A DNA stretch of 64,000 nt. Source: an uncultured Bacteroides sp. Its GTDB lineage: Bacteria; Bacteroidota; Bacteroidia; Bacteroidales; Bacteroidaceae. The position numbers and the translations under genes are program-made. The notes below the pieces were generated by a model. It was not told where the DNA came from, did not search any database, and saw only the letters and a list, made by a program, of their open reading frames with translations. This document shows positions 53,461 to 63,004 of this stretch, piece after piece. Within the stretch, counting starts at the first letter, position 1; the number at the start of each line of letters is the position of its first letter. The DNA lies in assembly GCA_958453305.1 (NCBI GenBank), contig CAUDXH010000003.1, forward strand, positions 1-64,000, read 5' to 3'.

Positions 53461-53997
53461 TCACAGGAGTTGCAAGTGGCTTAGCCGGGTGCGGAGAAAC
53501 TTGAGTGCTTTGTACATATGGGCCTCTACGGTGCGTAGTGAAATGTTCATGATATCGGCTATTTCTTTATTTTTCATGTCGTGAAGATAGCTTAGCTTGA
53601 ATACTTCCTTGCACTTGTCGGGGAGTGCATTGATGGCTGTATGTATTTCTTGGTGCAACTCCTTGTCTTCAATGCGCCGGATAACATCTGAGTGATCGGG
53701 CTGGTAATATTCCAGACGTTTCTGGTAATATTCTTCTTCTTCGGCACTGTGGCTTTCAACAATGGCACGGTGCTTGAGGTGATTCAAAGCTTTGGTATAG
53801 ACGGAGCGGTAAAGGAACGATTGAATCTGTTCGCCGACTTCGATGGAGTCTTTCCGTTTCCATAATTCGGCAAAGACGTCTTGAACGATGTCTTCGGCTT
53901 CGTCTTCACCTACAAGGCGGGTGGCATAGAAGAGAAGCCCGGTGTAATGTTTGCGGAATAAGGATTTATATGTCGCTTCAAACGTTTCTTTCATCAA
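53461..53997 (-). CDS. ECF-type RNA polymerase sigma factor
   Basis: The 178-aa protein has sigma-70 region 2 (about 10-80: GEDEAEDIVQDVFAELWKRKD) and region 4 (about 120-172: LPDKCKEVFKLSYLHDMKNKEIADIM...TVEAHMYKALKFLR) with no extra domain. It should direct transcription of the adjacent susCD genes, and perhaps the GH92 genes, when released by its FecR partner. Unusually, no anti-sigma gene follows on the same strand; the likely partner is at 57060-58052 on the plus strand. Confidence 0.93.
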   Translation of the reverse strand: MMKETFEATYKSLFRKHYTGLLFYATRLVGEDEAEDIVQDVFAELWKRKDSIEVGEQIQSFLYRSVYTKALNHLKHRAIVESHSAEEEEYYQKRLEYYQPDHSDVIRRIEDKELHQEIHTAINALPDKCKEVFKLSYLHDMKNKEIADIMNISLRTVEAHMYKALKFLRTRLSHLQLL

Positions 53998-54034
53998 CCG
54001 ATTTATTTTTATTAGGCAAAGTGTCTGTCTGTTG

Positions 54035-54075
54035 CAAATATACGAATAACTTTTGGCTTTGCTAACACAAAGATA
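54035..54075 (-). promoter_or_regulatory. Two candidate -7 elements of the sigma factor gene
   Basis: The minus strand carries TATCTTTG (54075-54068) and TATATTTG (54042-54035), both TAnnTTTG matches, giving leaders of about 64 or 31 nt before the ATG at 53997. Either could be used. Confidence 0.45.
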
Positions 54076-54305
54076 CGCTCCTTTCTGTGGAAAGCCAATA
54101 TCGGAAAGGAATAAAGGTGTGAAATTCTGTTAATGAAAAAGAAGTTTTTTTTGCTCTGTCCTTGTAGGCTCACTTGCCAGTTTTTTGTCGTATTGTGGCT
54201 TTTTTTCTTCTGCGGTTCACTTGTGGTTTTGCAGGTACTTGGTTTGAATAGAGGTGTAGATGTTTTTCTTCAGTAAGGGAAAATAGAAACTTTGCGGTGA
54301 ATTTT

Positions 54306-54389
54306 ATAAACAGAAGTTCTGTTTGTAAAAACAAAGGTTTTGGATGTATAAACAGAGCTTTTGTTTTTACAGCCAAAGTCTTTGTTTTG
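54306..54389. repeat. Degenerate 21-bp-period array
   Basis: Four consecutive 21-bp units (starting 54306, 54327, 54348 and 54369) share a pattern of aaaca-aag-tttttgt; the first and third both begin ataaacaga. The minus strand reads as seven-residue repeats (ALFI, PLFL, LLFI, AKFL endings). It lies in the 745-bp divergent gap between the sigma gene and the first GH92. The period equals that of the array at 19806-19887, though the sequence differs. Confidence 0.65.
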
Positions 54390-54592
54390 ATTTTCAGGTA
54401 AGGGAAAGAGGGCTTTGGATAACGGACTGATAAGAGATTAAAATACCCTGATCAGCTACCGTTGGTTTGGAAAGCATGAACCTCCGGCAGTTTGTTGCCT
54501 ATAAGCTTGCCTATTTACAAGTTTAAACGTAGGTGTAACTTTAAGTAGAAAATTTAAATACGGTCTAAGTGTTTTTTCTCGTTTTCTTGTTA

Positions 54593-54600
54593 TATCTTTA
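54593..54600 (+). promoter_or_regulatory. Possible -7 element for the first GH92 gene
   Basis: TATCTTTA is one base from TAnnTTTG. The start would be near 54607, leaving a leader of about 136 nt. An ECF-type promoter recognised by the neighbouring sigma factor is an alternative that I cannot recognise by eye. Between 54390 and 54742 I see no gene. Confidence 0.3.
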
Positions 54601-54742
54601 GAGATTGAAAAAGTATATACGTATTTAGTTCGTTGTATTTTTGGTTTGTAGATTTGTTTCTATTTGATAGTCAATGGAAAATGATAAAACTGGACATCTG
54701 GAAACTGAAAGACATAAAACTTATTAACCCTAATAAAATAAT

Positions 54743-56953
54743 ATGAGATTTAAAGGATTTTCCGTATGTGTTCTTGCTGCTTTAACTACTGCTTGCGGTG
54801 TGTCGGATAAGGTAGCTTCAGAAGTTGATTATACACAATATGTAAACCCGTTTATCGGTACCGACTTTACGGGTAATACTTACCCAGGAGCACAAGCTCC
54901 ATTTGGTATGGTTCAGTTGAGCCCAGATAACGGTTTGCCGGGTTGGGACCGTATTTCCGGTTATTTCTATCCGGACAGTACGATTGCCGGATTCAGCCAT
55001 ACGCACTTGTCGGGTACGGGAGCGGGTGATTTGTATGATATTTTGTTTATGCCGGTAACTGTGCCTTATAAAGAGGCTGAGGCTCCATTGGGTATTCATT
55101 CAAAATTCTCGCATGATACAGAGTCGGCATCGGCAGGATATTATAAAGTAATGCTTGATGATTATGGAATTCAAGTGGAACTGACTGCCACCGAACGCTG
55201 TGGGGTGCAGCGTTATACGTTTCCTGAAGCTGAATCGGCTATCTTTTTGAATTTGGCAAAAGCGATGAACTGGGATGTGACCGAAGATTCTTATATTGAA
55301 GCTGTTGACTCGGTAACGGTGCGTGGATACCGTTTCTCGGACGGATGGGCACGTGGTCAGAAAGTGTATTTCTGCTCTCGCTTTTCACGTCCCTTCAAAC
55401 AGATGAGCCTGGATACGGTGCTGATTGAAAAAGAAGGGATGAAATTAAGTAATGGAGTGATAGCTCGCTTTGATTATTCTACGCATAAGGATGAACAGAT
55501 AACGGTAGTTACTGCTATTTCAGGAACAAGCATGGACGGGGCTGTCAAGAATCTGTTGGCTGAGGCTCCTGATAATGATTTTGATGCTTATCTGAAGAAG
55601 GCGAAAGCTTTATGGAATAAAGAGCTGGGAAAAATCGCAGTTGAATCGGATAATGTAGATGATAAAACCGTATTCTATACTTCTTTATATCACAGTATGT
55701 TGGCTCCTACGGTTTACAGTGATGTAGATGGAGCTTATTACGGACCAGACAAGCTGGTGCACAAGGCAGACGGATGGACTAATTATAGCACCTTCTCTTT
55801 GTGGGATACCTATCGTGCGGCCCATCCGCTGTTTACCTATACTCAGCCGGAACGCACGAATGACATGGTGAAATCGTTTATTGCCTTCTTTGAACAGAAT
55901 GGACGTTTGCCGGTGTGGAATTTTCAGGGAAGTGAAACAGATATGATGATTGGATATCATTCGGTTCCGGTCATTGTGGATGCTTATTTGAAAGGAATCG
56001 GTGACTTTGATGCAGAAAAAGCACTGGAGGCTTGTGTGAAAACGGCTAATCTAGATGAATATCGAGGTATCGGAGTATATAAAGAGAAAGGTTATGTGCC
56101 TTATGATTTGAAACCTTATGAAAACTGGTCACTTTCAAAAACCTTGGAGTATGCGTTCGATGATTATTGTATTGCACGCATGGCCGAGAAGATGGGAAAA
56201 ACGGCTGTGATGGAGGAGTTTGATAAGCGGGCTGCTAACTACAAGAATGTCTTTAATCCGGTAACATCATTCATGCAGCCGCGGGCTTTAAATGGTGATT
56301 TTATTGCTGATTTCCGGGCTGATGCCTATACGGAGGATATTTGTGAAAGCAACGGATGGCAATACCTTTGGTCAGTGCAGCATGACATTGAAGGGCTGAT
56401 TGGTTTGACGGGTGGAACAGAACGGTTTGCTCAGAAGCTGGATAGTATGTTTACTTATCAGCCTACCGATGATGAGGAACTTCCTATCTTTAGTACAGGT
56501 ATGATTGGACAGTATGCGCATGGAAACGAACCGAGTCATCATGTGGCTTATTTGTTTAATTATGTCAATCAGCCTTGGAAAGGACAAAAGTATTTAGCTC
56601 AAATCATGCACGACCTTTATACTAACACACCGGACGGACTTTGTGGAAATGAAGACTGTGGGCAGATGTCGGCTTGGTATGTTATGAGTGCTATGGGATT
56701 TTACCCTGTAAATCCGGTATCGGGTGTTTATGAAATAGGAACTCCTTTGTTCCCGAAAGTTCAGCTTCATCTGTCGAATGGAAAGGTTTTCACGGTGTTG
56801 GCTCATCAGGTTAGCCGTGAGAATATTTACATCCAGTCGGTAAAAGTCAATGGAGTTGCTTATGATAAACCCTATATCACTCATCAGCAAATTATGGATG
56901 GGGCAACCTTGGAATTTGAGATGGGCAATATGCCGGGAAAGGCTTGGTATTAG
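54743..56953 (+). CDS. GH92 alpha-mannosidase, lipoprotein (first of three)
   Basis: This predicted Ca2+-dependent inverting exo-alpha-mannosidase (736 aa) has a lipobox LTTAC (C18), the N-terminal beta-sandwich starting YVNPFIGTDFTGNTYPGAQAP, and GFSHTHLSGTGAGD. The catalytic (alpha/alpha)6 domain has the acid E596 in GNEPSHH and the base region GNEDCGQMSAWY. It trims mannose from N-glycans or mannans; the linkage cannot be read here. It is divergent from the sigma factor gene and 106 bp before FecR. Confidence 0.93.
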   Translation: MRFKGFSVCVLAALTTACGVSDKVASEVDYTQYVNPFIGTDFTGNTYPGAQAPFGMVQLSPDNGLPGWDRISGYFYPDSTIAGFSHTHLSGTGAGDLYDILFMPVTVPYKEAEAPLGIHSKFSHDTESASAGYYKVMLDDYGIQVELTATERCGVQRYTFPEAESAIFLNLAKAMNWDVTEDSYIEAVDSVTVRGYRFSDGWARGQKVYFCSRFSRPFKQMSLDTVLIEKEGMKLSNGVIARFDYSTHKDEQITVVTAISGTSMDGAVKNLLAEAPDNDFDAYLKKAKALWNKELGKIAVESDNVDDKTVFYTSLYHSMLAPTVYSDVDGAYYGPDKLVHKADGWTNYSTFSLWDTYRAAHPLFTYTQPERTNDMVKSFIAFFEQNGRLPVWNFQGSETDMMIGYHSVPVIVDAYLKGIGDFDAEKALEACVKTANLDEYRGIGVYKEKGYVPYDLKPYENWSLSKTLEYAFDDYCIARMAEKMGKTAVMEEFDKRAANYKNVFNPVTSFMQPRALNGDFIADFRADAYTEDICESNGWQYLWSVQHDIEGLIGLTGGTERFAQKLDSMFTYQPTDDEELPIFSTGMIGQYAHGNEPSHHVAYLFNYVNQPWKGQKYLAQIMHDLYTNTPDGLCGNEDCGQMSAWYVMSAMGFYPVNPVSGVYEIGTPLFPKVQLHLSNGKVFTVLAHQVSRENIYIQSVKVNGVAYDKPYITHQQIMDGATLEFEMGNMPGKAWY

Positions 56954-57059
56954 TCCGGAAATTTGTACCTTTTCGGGACGCCGGTCTTGTAAAGGTAAAT
57001 GATAAGAGCTTTTTCATAGAGGATAATTCTCTGTGATAAAAGGAATATTGAAAAAAGAT

Positions 57060-58052
57060 ATGAAAAAAATTGGATATAATGAAATAATACGTTTCTTCGA
57101 TAACGAATGTTCGGCAGAAGAGAGAGAGGCTGTCATTCGGTGGGTCAATCAGTCGGATGAAAATGCCCGTCTGTTTTTTTCATGGGAAGAAATGTATATG
57201 TTGGGAAAGGCAGATTCTGCGCGTGAAGAACAGTTGCTTCGGAAGGCGGAAAAGAAACTGGATGCTTTTATTACAGCCGAGAAACAACGCCGTTCTTTTG
57301 TGTTGCGTGTACGTACAATGATGAAGTATGCGGCGGTAGCTGCTGTTCTGGCTGTTTTCTCCTGGATAGCTCTGTATATGTCCGGCGTCCGTTCAGACAG
57401 TGATATGCTTGTCGTATCAACTTTGGCTGGTGAAAAGAAGGAAGTCATTCTTCCTGATGGCAGTAAAGTGTGGTTGAATGAAAAGTCTGTGTTGAAATAT
57501 CCTGAAGCATTTGCCGATGATAAACGTTTTTTGGATTTAGACGGGGAGGCTTACTTTGAGGTTACAAAGGATAAGCACAAGCCGTTTATCGTGAAAAATC
57601 CGGCAATGAGCGTACAGGTGCTCGGTACAAAGTTTAACTTTAAGGGAAATGCCTTAGGCCGGATTGCTGAAGCTTCTTTGATAGAAGGAGAAATCAAAGC
57701 CATAGGAAATCACGATGAAGGGGCTATAACGCTGGTTCCCGGACAGAAGGTGGAGCTGAATGTCGTGACCAGGCAAATGAAGGTTACGGAAGCAAATACG
57801 GCTCTTGATGCGGTATGGCATAACAACCTGATTCCGTTTAAGAATGCTGATATTTTCAGCATAGCTGAAACACTTGAAGCATTATATGGAGTTGATATAA
57901 TTCTCTCACCGGATATCAGCGGACTGAAAACTTATTCAGGTGTATTAAAAAAGAAAGATTCGATAGATGAGATGTTGGAGATTTTACAGACTATACTTCA
58001 TATTCATTATGAAATACGTCAGAATACCATCTTCTTGTCATTAAATAAATAA
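57060..58052 (+). CDS. FecR-type anti-sigma factor
   Basis: The 330-aa inner-membrane protein has an N-terminal cytoplasmic sigma-binding part (about 1-80), a membrane helix (about 85-105: YAAVAAVLAVFSWIALYMSG), a periplasmic FecR domain (about 120-215: LAGEKKEVILPDGSKVWLNEKS) and a C-terminal DUF4974/STN-like domain (about 250-330). It should hold the ECF sigma factor inactive until the STN domain of the SusC transducer signals glycan uptake. I chose ATG at 57060 (MKKIGYNEIIRFF); an in-frame GTG at 57033 is less likely. It sits between two GH92 genes, on the strand opposite its sigma partner, which is unusual. Confidence 0.92.
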   Translation: MKKIGYNEIIRFFDNECSAEEREAVIRWVNQSDENARLFFSWEEMYMLGKADSAREEQLLRKAEKKLDAFITAEKQRRSFVLRVRTMMKYAAVAAVLAVFSWIALYMSGVRSDSDMLVVSTLAGEKKEVILPDGSKVWLNEKSVLKYPEAFADDKRFLDLDGEAYFEVTKDKHKPFIVKNPAMSVQVLGTKFNFKGNALGRIAEASLIEGEIKAIGNHDEGAITLVPGQKVELNVVTRQMKVTEANTALDAVWHNNLIPFKNADIFSIAETLEALYGVDIILSPDISGLKTYSGVLKKKDSIDEMLEILQTILHIHYEIRQNTIFLSLNK

Positions 58053-58065
58053 TCCCTTGAGTGAT

Positions 58066-60348
58066 ATGATGATAAAAAAAACTTTTGTTTTGGCATGTGG
58101 CATCGGAACGATGCTTTTGGCTGCATGTTCTGCAGATGTTGCAGTAGAAAAAGATTACGCTGCTTATGTAAACCCGTTTGTGGGAACAGGTGGACATGGA
58201 CATACGTTTCCGGGAGCAGTGGTTCCGAACGGTATGATTCAACCAAGTCCTGATACACGTATTGATGGATGGGATGCTTGTTCTGGCTATTATTACGAAG
58301 ATTCATTGATGAATGGCTTTTCGCACACCCATCTCAGTGGAACCGGATGTGCAGATTATGGAGATTTTCTGCTGATGCCCACGGTAGGTGAACAGGTTTG
58401 TAATCCTCAGAATTTTTCAAAGCAGAATTTGCCTTTTGCTTCTAACTTCTCACATGCCAGTGAAGTGGCAGAGCCGGGATATTATTCTGTATTTCTTGAC
58501 CGCTATGGAGTGAAGGCTGAAATGACCTCAACAAAGCGGGCGGCTCTTCATCGGTTTACTTTTCCTGAAGCGGAAAAGGCGGGTTTTATTTTGGATTTAG
58601 ATTATTCTATACAGCATCAAACCAATCTGGATATGCAAGTTGAGGTGGTAAGTGATACGGAAATTCGTGGACATAAACTGACTCAATACTGGGCTTTCGA
58701 CCAGCAGGCAAGTTTCTATGCAAAGTTCTCGAAGCCGTTTACGTATGAGGTGCTTCGTGATACGTTGACTGACCAGAACGGAAAGAAACAGCCGCGTTGC
58801 AAAGTCTTGCTTCAGTTTGCCACTCAGAAAGATGAGCAGGTGATGGTTAAGATGGCGGTTTCGGCAGTTGACATGGAAGGTGCACGGAAGAACTTGGAGG
58901 CTGAAATTCCTGAATGGGATTTTGAAGGTATCCGGAAATCGGCCCGTCAGGCATGGAATAACTACCTTTCCAAGATTGATGTGACTACTGCTGAGCAGGA
59001 TGACAAAACGATTTTCTACACCGCCATGTATCACACGGCAATTAGTCCGAACTTGTTTACCGATGTAGATGGCCGTTATCTGGGTATGGATTTAAAGACA
59101 CATCAAGGCGATGTAAATCAGCCTGTGTATACCACGTTTTCTTTGTGGGATACTTTCAGGGCTCTTCATCCTTTGCTTTCTATCATTGATCCGGCAAAGA
59201 ATAATGCTTATATCCGTTCGTTGCTTTTGAAGGCTCAAGAAGGTGGCGTACTGCCTAAATGGGAACTTGCCGGAAATTATACGGCCACAATGATTGGTTA
59301 CCATGCAGCTTCCTTGATGGCAGATGCTTATACAAAAGGATATGCTGATTTTGATTTGGATGAGGCTTATAAGGCTTGTATCCGTGCAGCAGAATATGAT
59401 ACTACTGGTATTAAATGTCCGGAGCTGGTGTTGCCAGTGTTGATACCAATGGCTCGATATTATAAAAATACATTAGGATATATTCCTTGTGACCGTGAAA
59501 ACGAATCGGTAGCTAAGGCATTGGAATATGCATACGATGATTATTGTATTTCCATATTGGCAGAAGCAGTAGGGGATTATAAAAATCAGGAAAAATATGC
59601 CAAGTTTGCCAAAGCTTATGAATTGTATTTTGACCCGTCTACCCGCTTTATGCGTGGGTTAGACTCAAAGGGAAAATGGCGTACTCCGTTTAATCCCCGG
59701 GCTTCTAATCATCGTAATGACGACTATTGTGAAGGTACTGCATGGCAATGGACTTGGTTCGTGCCTCATGATATTGAGGGATTAGTCGGACTGATGGGAG
59801 GTGAAGATGCCTTTGTAGGTAAACTTGACTCACTGTTTACTGCCCCTTCACAGATGGAAGGAGAAGTGGTTTCGGCTGATATTACCGGTTTGATAGGTCA
59901 GTATGCACAAGGCAATGAGCCGAGCCATCATGTTATTCATATGTATAACTATGTAAACAGACCTTGGCAGACACAAGAGTTGCTTGACCGCGTGTTTAAG
60001 GAACAATACCGTAATGACCCTGATGGCTTGTCGGGTAATGAAGATTGCGGACAGATGTCGGCTTGGTATATCTTGAACTCAATGGGATTCTATCAAGTTT
60101 GTCCGGGTAAGCCCGTGTATTCCATTGGTCGTCCTGTCTTTGACAAAGTGGTTATTAATTTGCCAGAAAATAAAACATTCACTATTACAGCACTCAATAA
60201 CTCAAAGGAGAATAAATATATACAGGCTGTGAAGTTGAACGGAAAAGACTTGTCTACTCCCTTTTTCGAGCATAAGGATATGATAAACGGGGGTACATTG
60301 GAATTTGTGATGACAAATCAGCCGACTCAATGGGGTGTAAAGAAATAA
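58066..60348 (+). CDS. GH92 alpha-mannosidase, lipoprotein (second of three)
   Basis: The 760-aa protein has a lipobox LLAAC, the segment YVNPFVGTGGHGHTFPGA, GFSHTHLSGTGCAD and a catalytic acid E618 in GNEPSHH with GNEDCGQMSAWY. It is similar to the first GH92 in all motifs. The frame is open from a TTG at 58057, but ATG at 58066 (or 58069) gives a normal lipoprotein signal. It starts 13 bp after the FecR stop and is followed by the third GH92 after 28 bp. Linkage preference is unknown; two lipid-anchored copies could split alpha-1,2 and alpha-1,3/1,6 work. Confidence 0.93.
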   Translation: MMIKKTFVLACGIGTMLLAACSADVAVEKDYAAYVNPFVGTGGHGHTFPGAVVPNGMIQPSPDTRIDGWDACSGYYYEDSLMNGFSHTHLSGTGCADYGDFLLMPTVGEQVCNPQNFSKQNLPFASNFSHASEVAEPGYYSVFLDRYGVKAEMTSTKRAALHRFTFPEAEKAGFILDLDYSIQHQTNLDMQVEVVSDTEIRGHKLTQYWAFDQQASFYAKFSKPFTYEVLRDTLTDQNGKKQPRCKVLLQFATQKDEQVMVKMAVSAVDMEGARKNLEAEIPEWDFEGIRKSARQAWNNYLSKIDVTTAEQDDKTIFYTAMYHTAISPNLFTDVDGRYLGMDLKTHQGDVNQPVYTTFSLWDTFRALHPLLSIIDPAKNNAYIRSLLLKAQEGGVLPKWELAGNYTATMIGYHAASLMADAYTKGYADFDLDEAYKACIRAAEYDTTGIKCPELVLPVLIPMARYYKNTLGYIPCDRENESVAKALEYAYDDYCISILAEAVGDYKNQEKYAKFAKAYELYFDPSTRFMRGLDSKGKWRTPFNPRASNHRNDDYCEGTAWQWTWFVPHDIEGLVGLMGGEDAFVGKLDSLFTAPSQMEGEVVSADITGLIGQYAQGNEPSHHVIHMYNYVNRPWQTQELLDRVFKEQYRNDPDGLSGNEDCGQMSAWYILNSMGFYQVCPGKPVYSIGRPVFDKVVINLPENKTFTITALNNSKENKYIQAVKLNGKDLSTPFFEHKDMINGGTLEFVMTNQPTQWGVKK

Positions 60349-60376
60349 TAACTATTATATAAATTATAAATAAGCC

Positions 60377-62662
60377 ATGAAAAAATTATCATTACTTATT
60401 TTACTGACCGGATTTTTCGGTTTGGCAAAAGCAGCTAACATAGACTATGCTGACTATGTTAGTCCGTTGGTTGGAACTCAATCAACATTTGAATTGTCCA
60501 CAGGAAATACTTATCCTGCGATAGCAAGACCTTGGGGGATGAACTTCTGGACTCCCCAGACAGGTAAAATGGGAGATGGATGGACTTATCAGTATACAGC
60601 AAATAAAATCCGTGGATTCAAACAGACACACCAGCCCAGCCCATGGATCAATGATTACGGGCAGTTTGCTATTATGCCGGTGGTTGGAAAACCCGAATTT
60701 AATGAAGATAAGCGCGCAAGCTGGTTTGCTCATAAAGGAGAAGAAGCTAAAGCGTATTACTATAAAGTGTATTTGGCTGAATACGATATCGTAGCTGAGC
60801 TGACTCCTACCGAGCGTGCTGCCATGTTCCGCTTTACTTTTCCGGAAAGTGAGCATTCTTATATCGTAGTTGATGCTTACGATAAAGGTTCATATGTAAA
60901 GATCGAACCGGAAAAGAATCGTATTGTTGGCTATTCTACCCGTAATAGCGGAGGGGTTCCTGCTAACTTTAAAAACTATTTCGTGATAGAATTCGATAAA
61001 CCGTTTACTTATCGGGCTACAGTTAAAGATAGCTTGCTGACTGAAAACGGTTTGGAACAGCAGGCTAATCATGCAGGAGCAGTCATTGGTTTTTCTACCC
61101 GTAAAGGTGAGGCTGTTCATGTGCGTGTGGCTTCTTCGTTTATCAGCGAAGAGCAGGCTGTGCTAAACTTGAACGAATTAGGTCAAGATAACTTTGATAC
61201 ATTGGTAAGCAAAGGTAAGAATGCTTGGAATGAGGTTCTCGGTAGAATAGAAGTAGACGGAGGTAATCTCGACCAATACCGCACATTCTATTCTTGTCTA
61301 TACCGTTCGTTATTGTTCCCGCGGAAGTTTTATGAAATAGATGCCAAAGGACAGGTGGTTCATTACAGTCCCTATAATGGTGAAGTGCTGCCCGGCTATA
61401 TGTATACCGATACTGGCTTTTGGGATACCTTCCGTTGTCTTTTCCCTTTGCTGAACTTGATGTATCCCTCGGTGAACAAGGAAATTCAAGAAGGACTGAT
61501 CAATACCTATAAGGAAAGCGGATTCTTCCCGGAATGGGCAAGCCCCGGTCATAGAGGATGTATGGTGGGTAACAATTCAGCTTCTGTACTGGTTGATGCC
61601 TATATGAAAGGGGTGAAGGTAGAAGATCTGGAAACCCTTTATAAAGGCTTGATTCATGGAACAGAGAATGTGCATCCGGAGGTTTCTTCAACCGGACGTC
61701 TGGGACATGAATATTACAATAAGTTAGGTTACGTGCCTTATGATGTGAAGATTAATGAAAATGCTGCCCGCACGCTGGAGTATGCTTATAACGACTGGTG
61801 TATCTATCAGTTGGCTAAAGAACTGAAGCGTCCGAAAAAGGAAATTAAACTCTTTGAAAAACGGGCGATGAACTATAAGAATCTGTTTGATCCGGAAACC
61901 AAACTGATGCGTGGCAAGAATGCAGACGGCACATTCCAGACACCGTTCTCTCCGTTGAAGTGGGGAGATGCATTTACCGAAGGAAACAGCTGGCATTATT
62001 CTTGGTCGGTGTTCCATGACCCTCAAGGATTGATTAATCTGATGGGAGGTGACAAGGTATTTGTATCTATGATGGATTCTGTATTTGCTGTTCCTCCTGT
62101 ATTTGATGACAGCTACTATGGATTCCCGATTCATGAAATCCGCGAGATGACCGTGATGAACATGGGTAATTATGCGCACGGAAACCAACCGGTACAGCAT
62201 ATGATTTATTTATATAATTATGCTAAACAGCCTTGGAAAGCGCAATATTGGTTACGTCAGGTTATGAACCGTTTATATACTCCTACTCCTGACGGTTATT
62301 GTGGCGATGAAGATAACGGACAGACTTCAGCATGGTATGTATTTACAGCTTTAGGGTTCTATCCTGTTTGTCCGGGTACCGATCAGTATGTCATAGGGGC
62401 TCCTTTGTTCCGTAAAGCTACCATCCACATGGAAAATGGTAAGGATGTAGTTATTAATGCTCCGGAGAACAGTGCATCGAATATCTACATACAAGATATG
62501 AAGGTGAACGGACAGGAATATACCAAGAACTATTTCACGCATGATGCACTGATGAATGGTGCAACCATTGATATTCAGATGGGAAGCAAGCCCAATACAT
62601 CGAGAGGCGTGAGTGCAGACGATGCTCCATATTCATTTACGAAAGAGTTGGAAAAGAAATAA
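60377..62662 (+). CDS. GH92 family protein with Gln at the catalytic-acid position (third of three)
   Basis: The 761-aa protein has a type I signal peptide (ending AKAAN), not a lipobox, so it should be periplasmic. It keeps the family frame (YADYVSPLVGT near the start, GDEDNGQTSAWY at about 643-654 with D644 and D646) but differs at key points. The usual GNEPSHH is GNQPVQH, with Q604 in place of the acid Glu, and the GFSHTHLSGTG segment is GFKQTHQPSPW. A Gln at this place is known from GH92 enzymes that cleave mannose-1-phospho-6-mannose, where a phosphate leaving group needs no acid. That makes a phosphodiester or other special substrate likely. Confidence 0.9.
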   Translation: MKKLSLLILLTGFFGLAKAANIDYADYVSPLVGTQSTFELSTGNTYPAIARPWGMNFWTPQTGKMGDGWTYQYTANKIRGFKQTHQPSPWINDYGQFAIMPVVGKPEFNEDKRASWFAHKGEEAKAYYYKVYLAEYDIVAELTPTERAAMFRFTFPESEHSYIVVDAYDKGSYVKIEPEKNRIVGYSTRNSGGVPANFKNYFVIEFDKPFTYRATVKDSLLTENGLEQQANHAGAVIGFSTRKGEAVHVRVASSFISEEQAVLNLNELGQDNFDTLVSKGKNAWNEVLGRIEVDGGNLDQYRTFYSCLYRSLLFPRKFYEIDAKGQVVHYSPYNGEVLPGYMYTDTGFWDTFRCLFPLLNLMYPSVNKEIQEGLINTYKESGFFPEWASPGHRGCMVGNNSASVLVDAYMKGVKVEDLETLYKGLIHGTENVHPEVSSTGRLGHEYYNKLGYVPYDVKINENAARTLEYAYNDWCIYQLAKELKRPKKEIKLFEKRAMNYKNLFDPETKLMRGKNADGTFQTPFSPLKWGDAFTEGNSWHYSWSVFHDPQGLINLMGGDKVFVSMMDSVFAVPPVFDDSYYGFPIHEIREMTVMNMGNYAHGNQPVQHMIYLYNYAKQPWKAQYWLRQVMNRLYTPTPDGYCGDEDNGQTSAWYVFTALGFYPVCPGTDQYVIGAPLFRKATIHMENGKDVVINAPENSASNIYIQDMKVNGQEYTKNYFTHDALMNGATIDIQMGSKPNTSRGVSADDAPYSFTKELEKK

Positions 62663-62747
62663 GAGAGTAATGATTTACAGAAGTGAGTATGTCAAGGCAA
62701 TAATGGCGACGATAGAAACTTGCTGAGACTCTTATTCTGATATTGGG

Positions 62748-62795
62748 AAAGAGGCGTATGGTACTTGTTTAAAGTAATCATACGCCTCTTTATTT
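62748..62795 (+). terminator. Terminator of the GH92 operon
   Basis: The perfect stem aaagaggcgtatg/catacgcctcttt (62748-62760 and 62779-62791) with an 18-nt loop is followed by attttg. It lies 86 bp after the last GH92 stop. The following 62796-63004 stretch before the end of menA shows no gene or clear motif. Confidence 0.85.
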
Positions 62796-63004
62796 TGTGA
62801 TTTACGGGTAGATAAAGCCGTTCATTCTTCTCAAGAAGCAAGTCTCTTGACTGAGAAATATAGGAAAGCAGAACTAAGATATCTTAAATGAGAAGGCCAT
62901 TTGACTTTTATGAGGGAACGTAAACCTGTTCTGAAGTTATGTTTGGAAGTCTGCTCATTTAGGTTGTTGAAAGTTCGGTTTTTAAATGAATCATACGGAG
63001 ATGA

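Noticed and set aside
54170..54376. A small minus-strand frame with xxxLFx repeats
   Set aside because: Same reason: a consequence of the 21-bp period without coding support.
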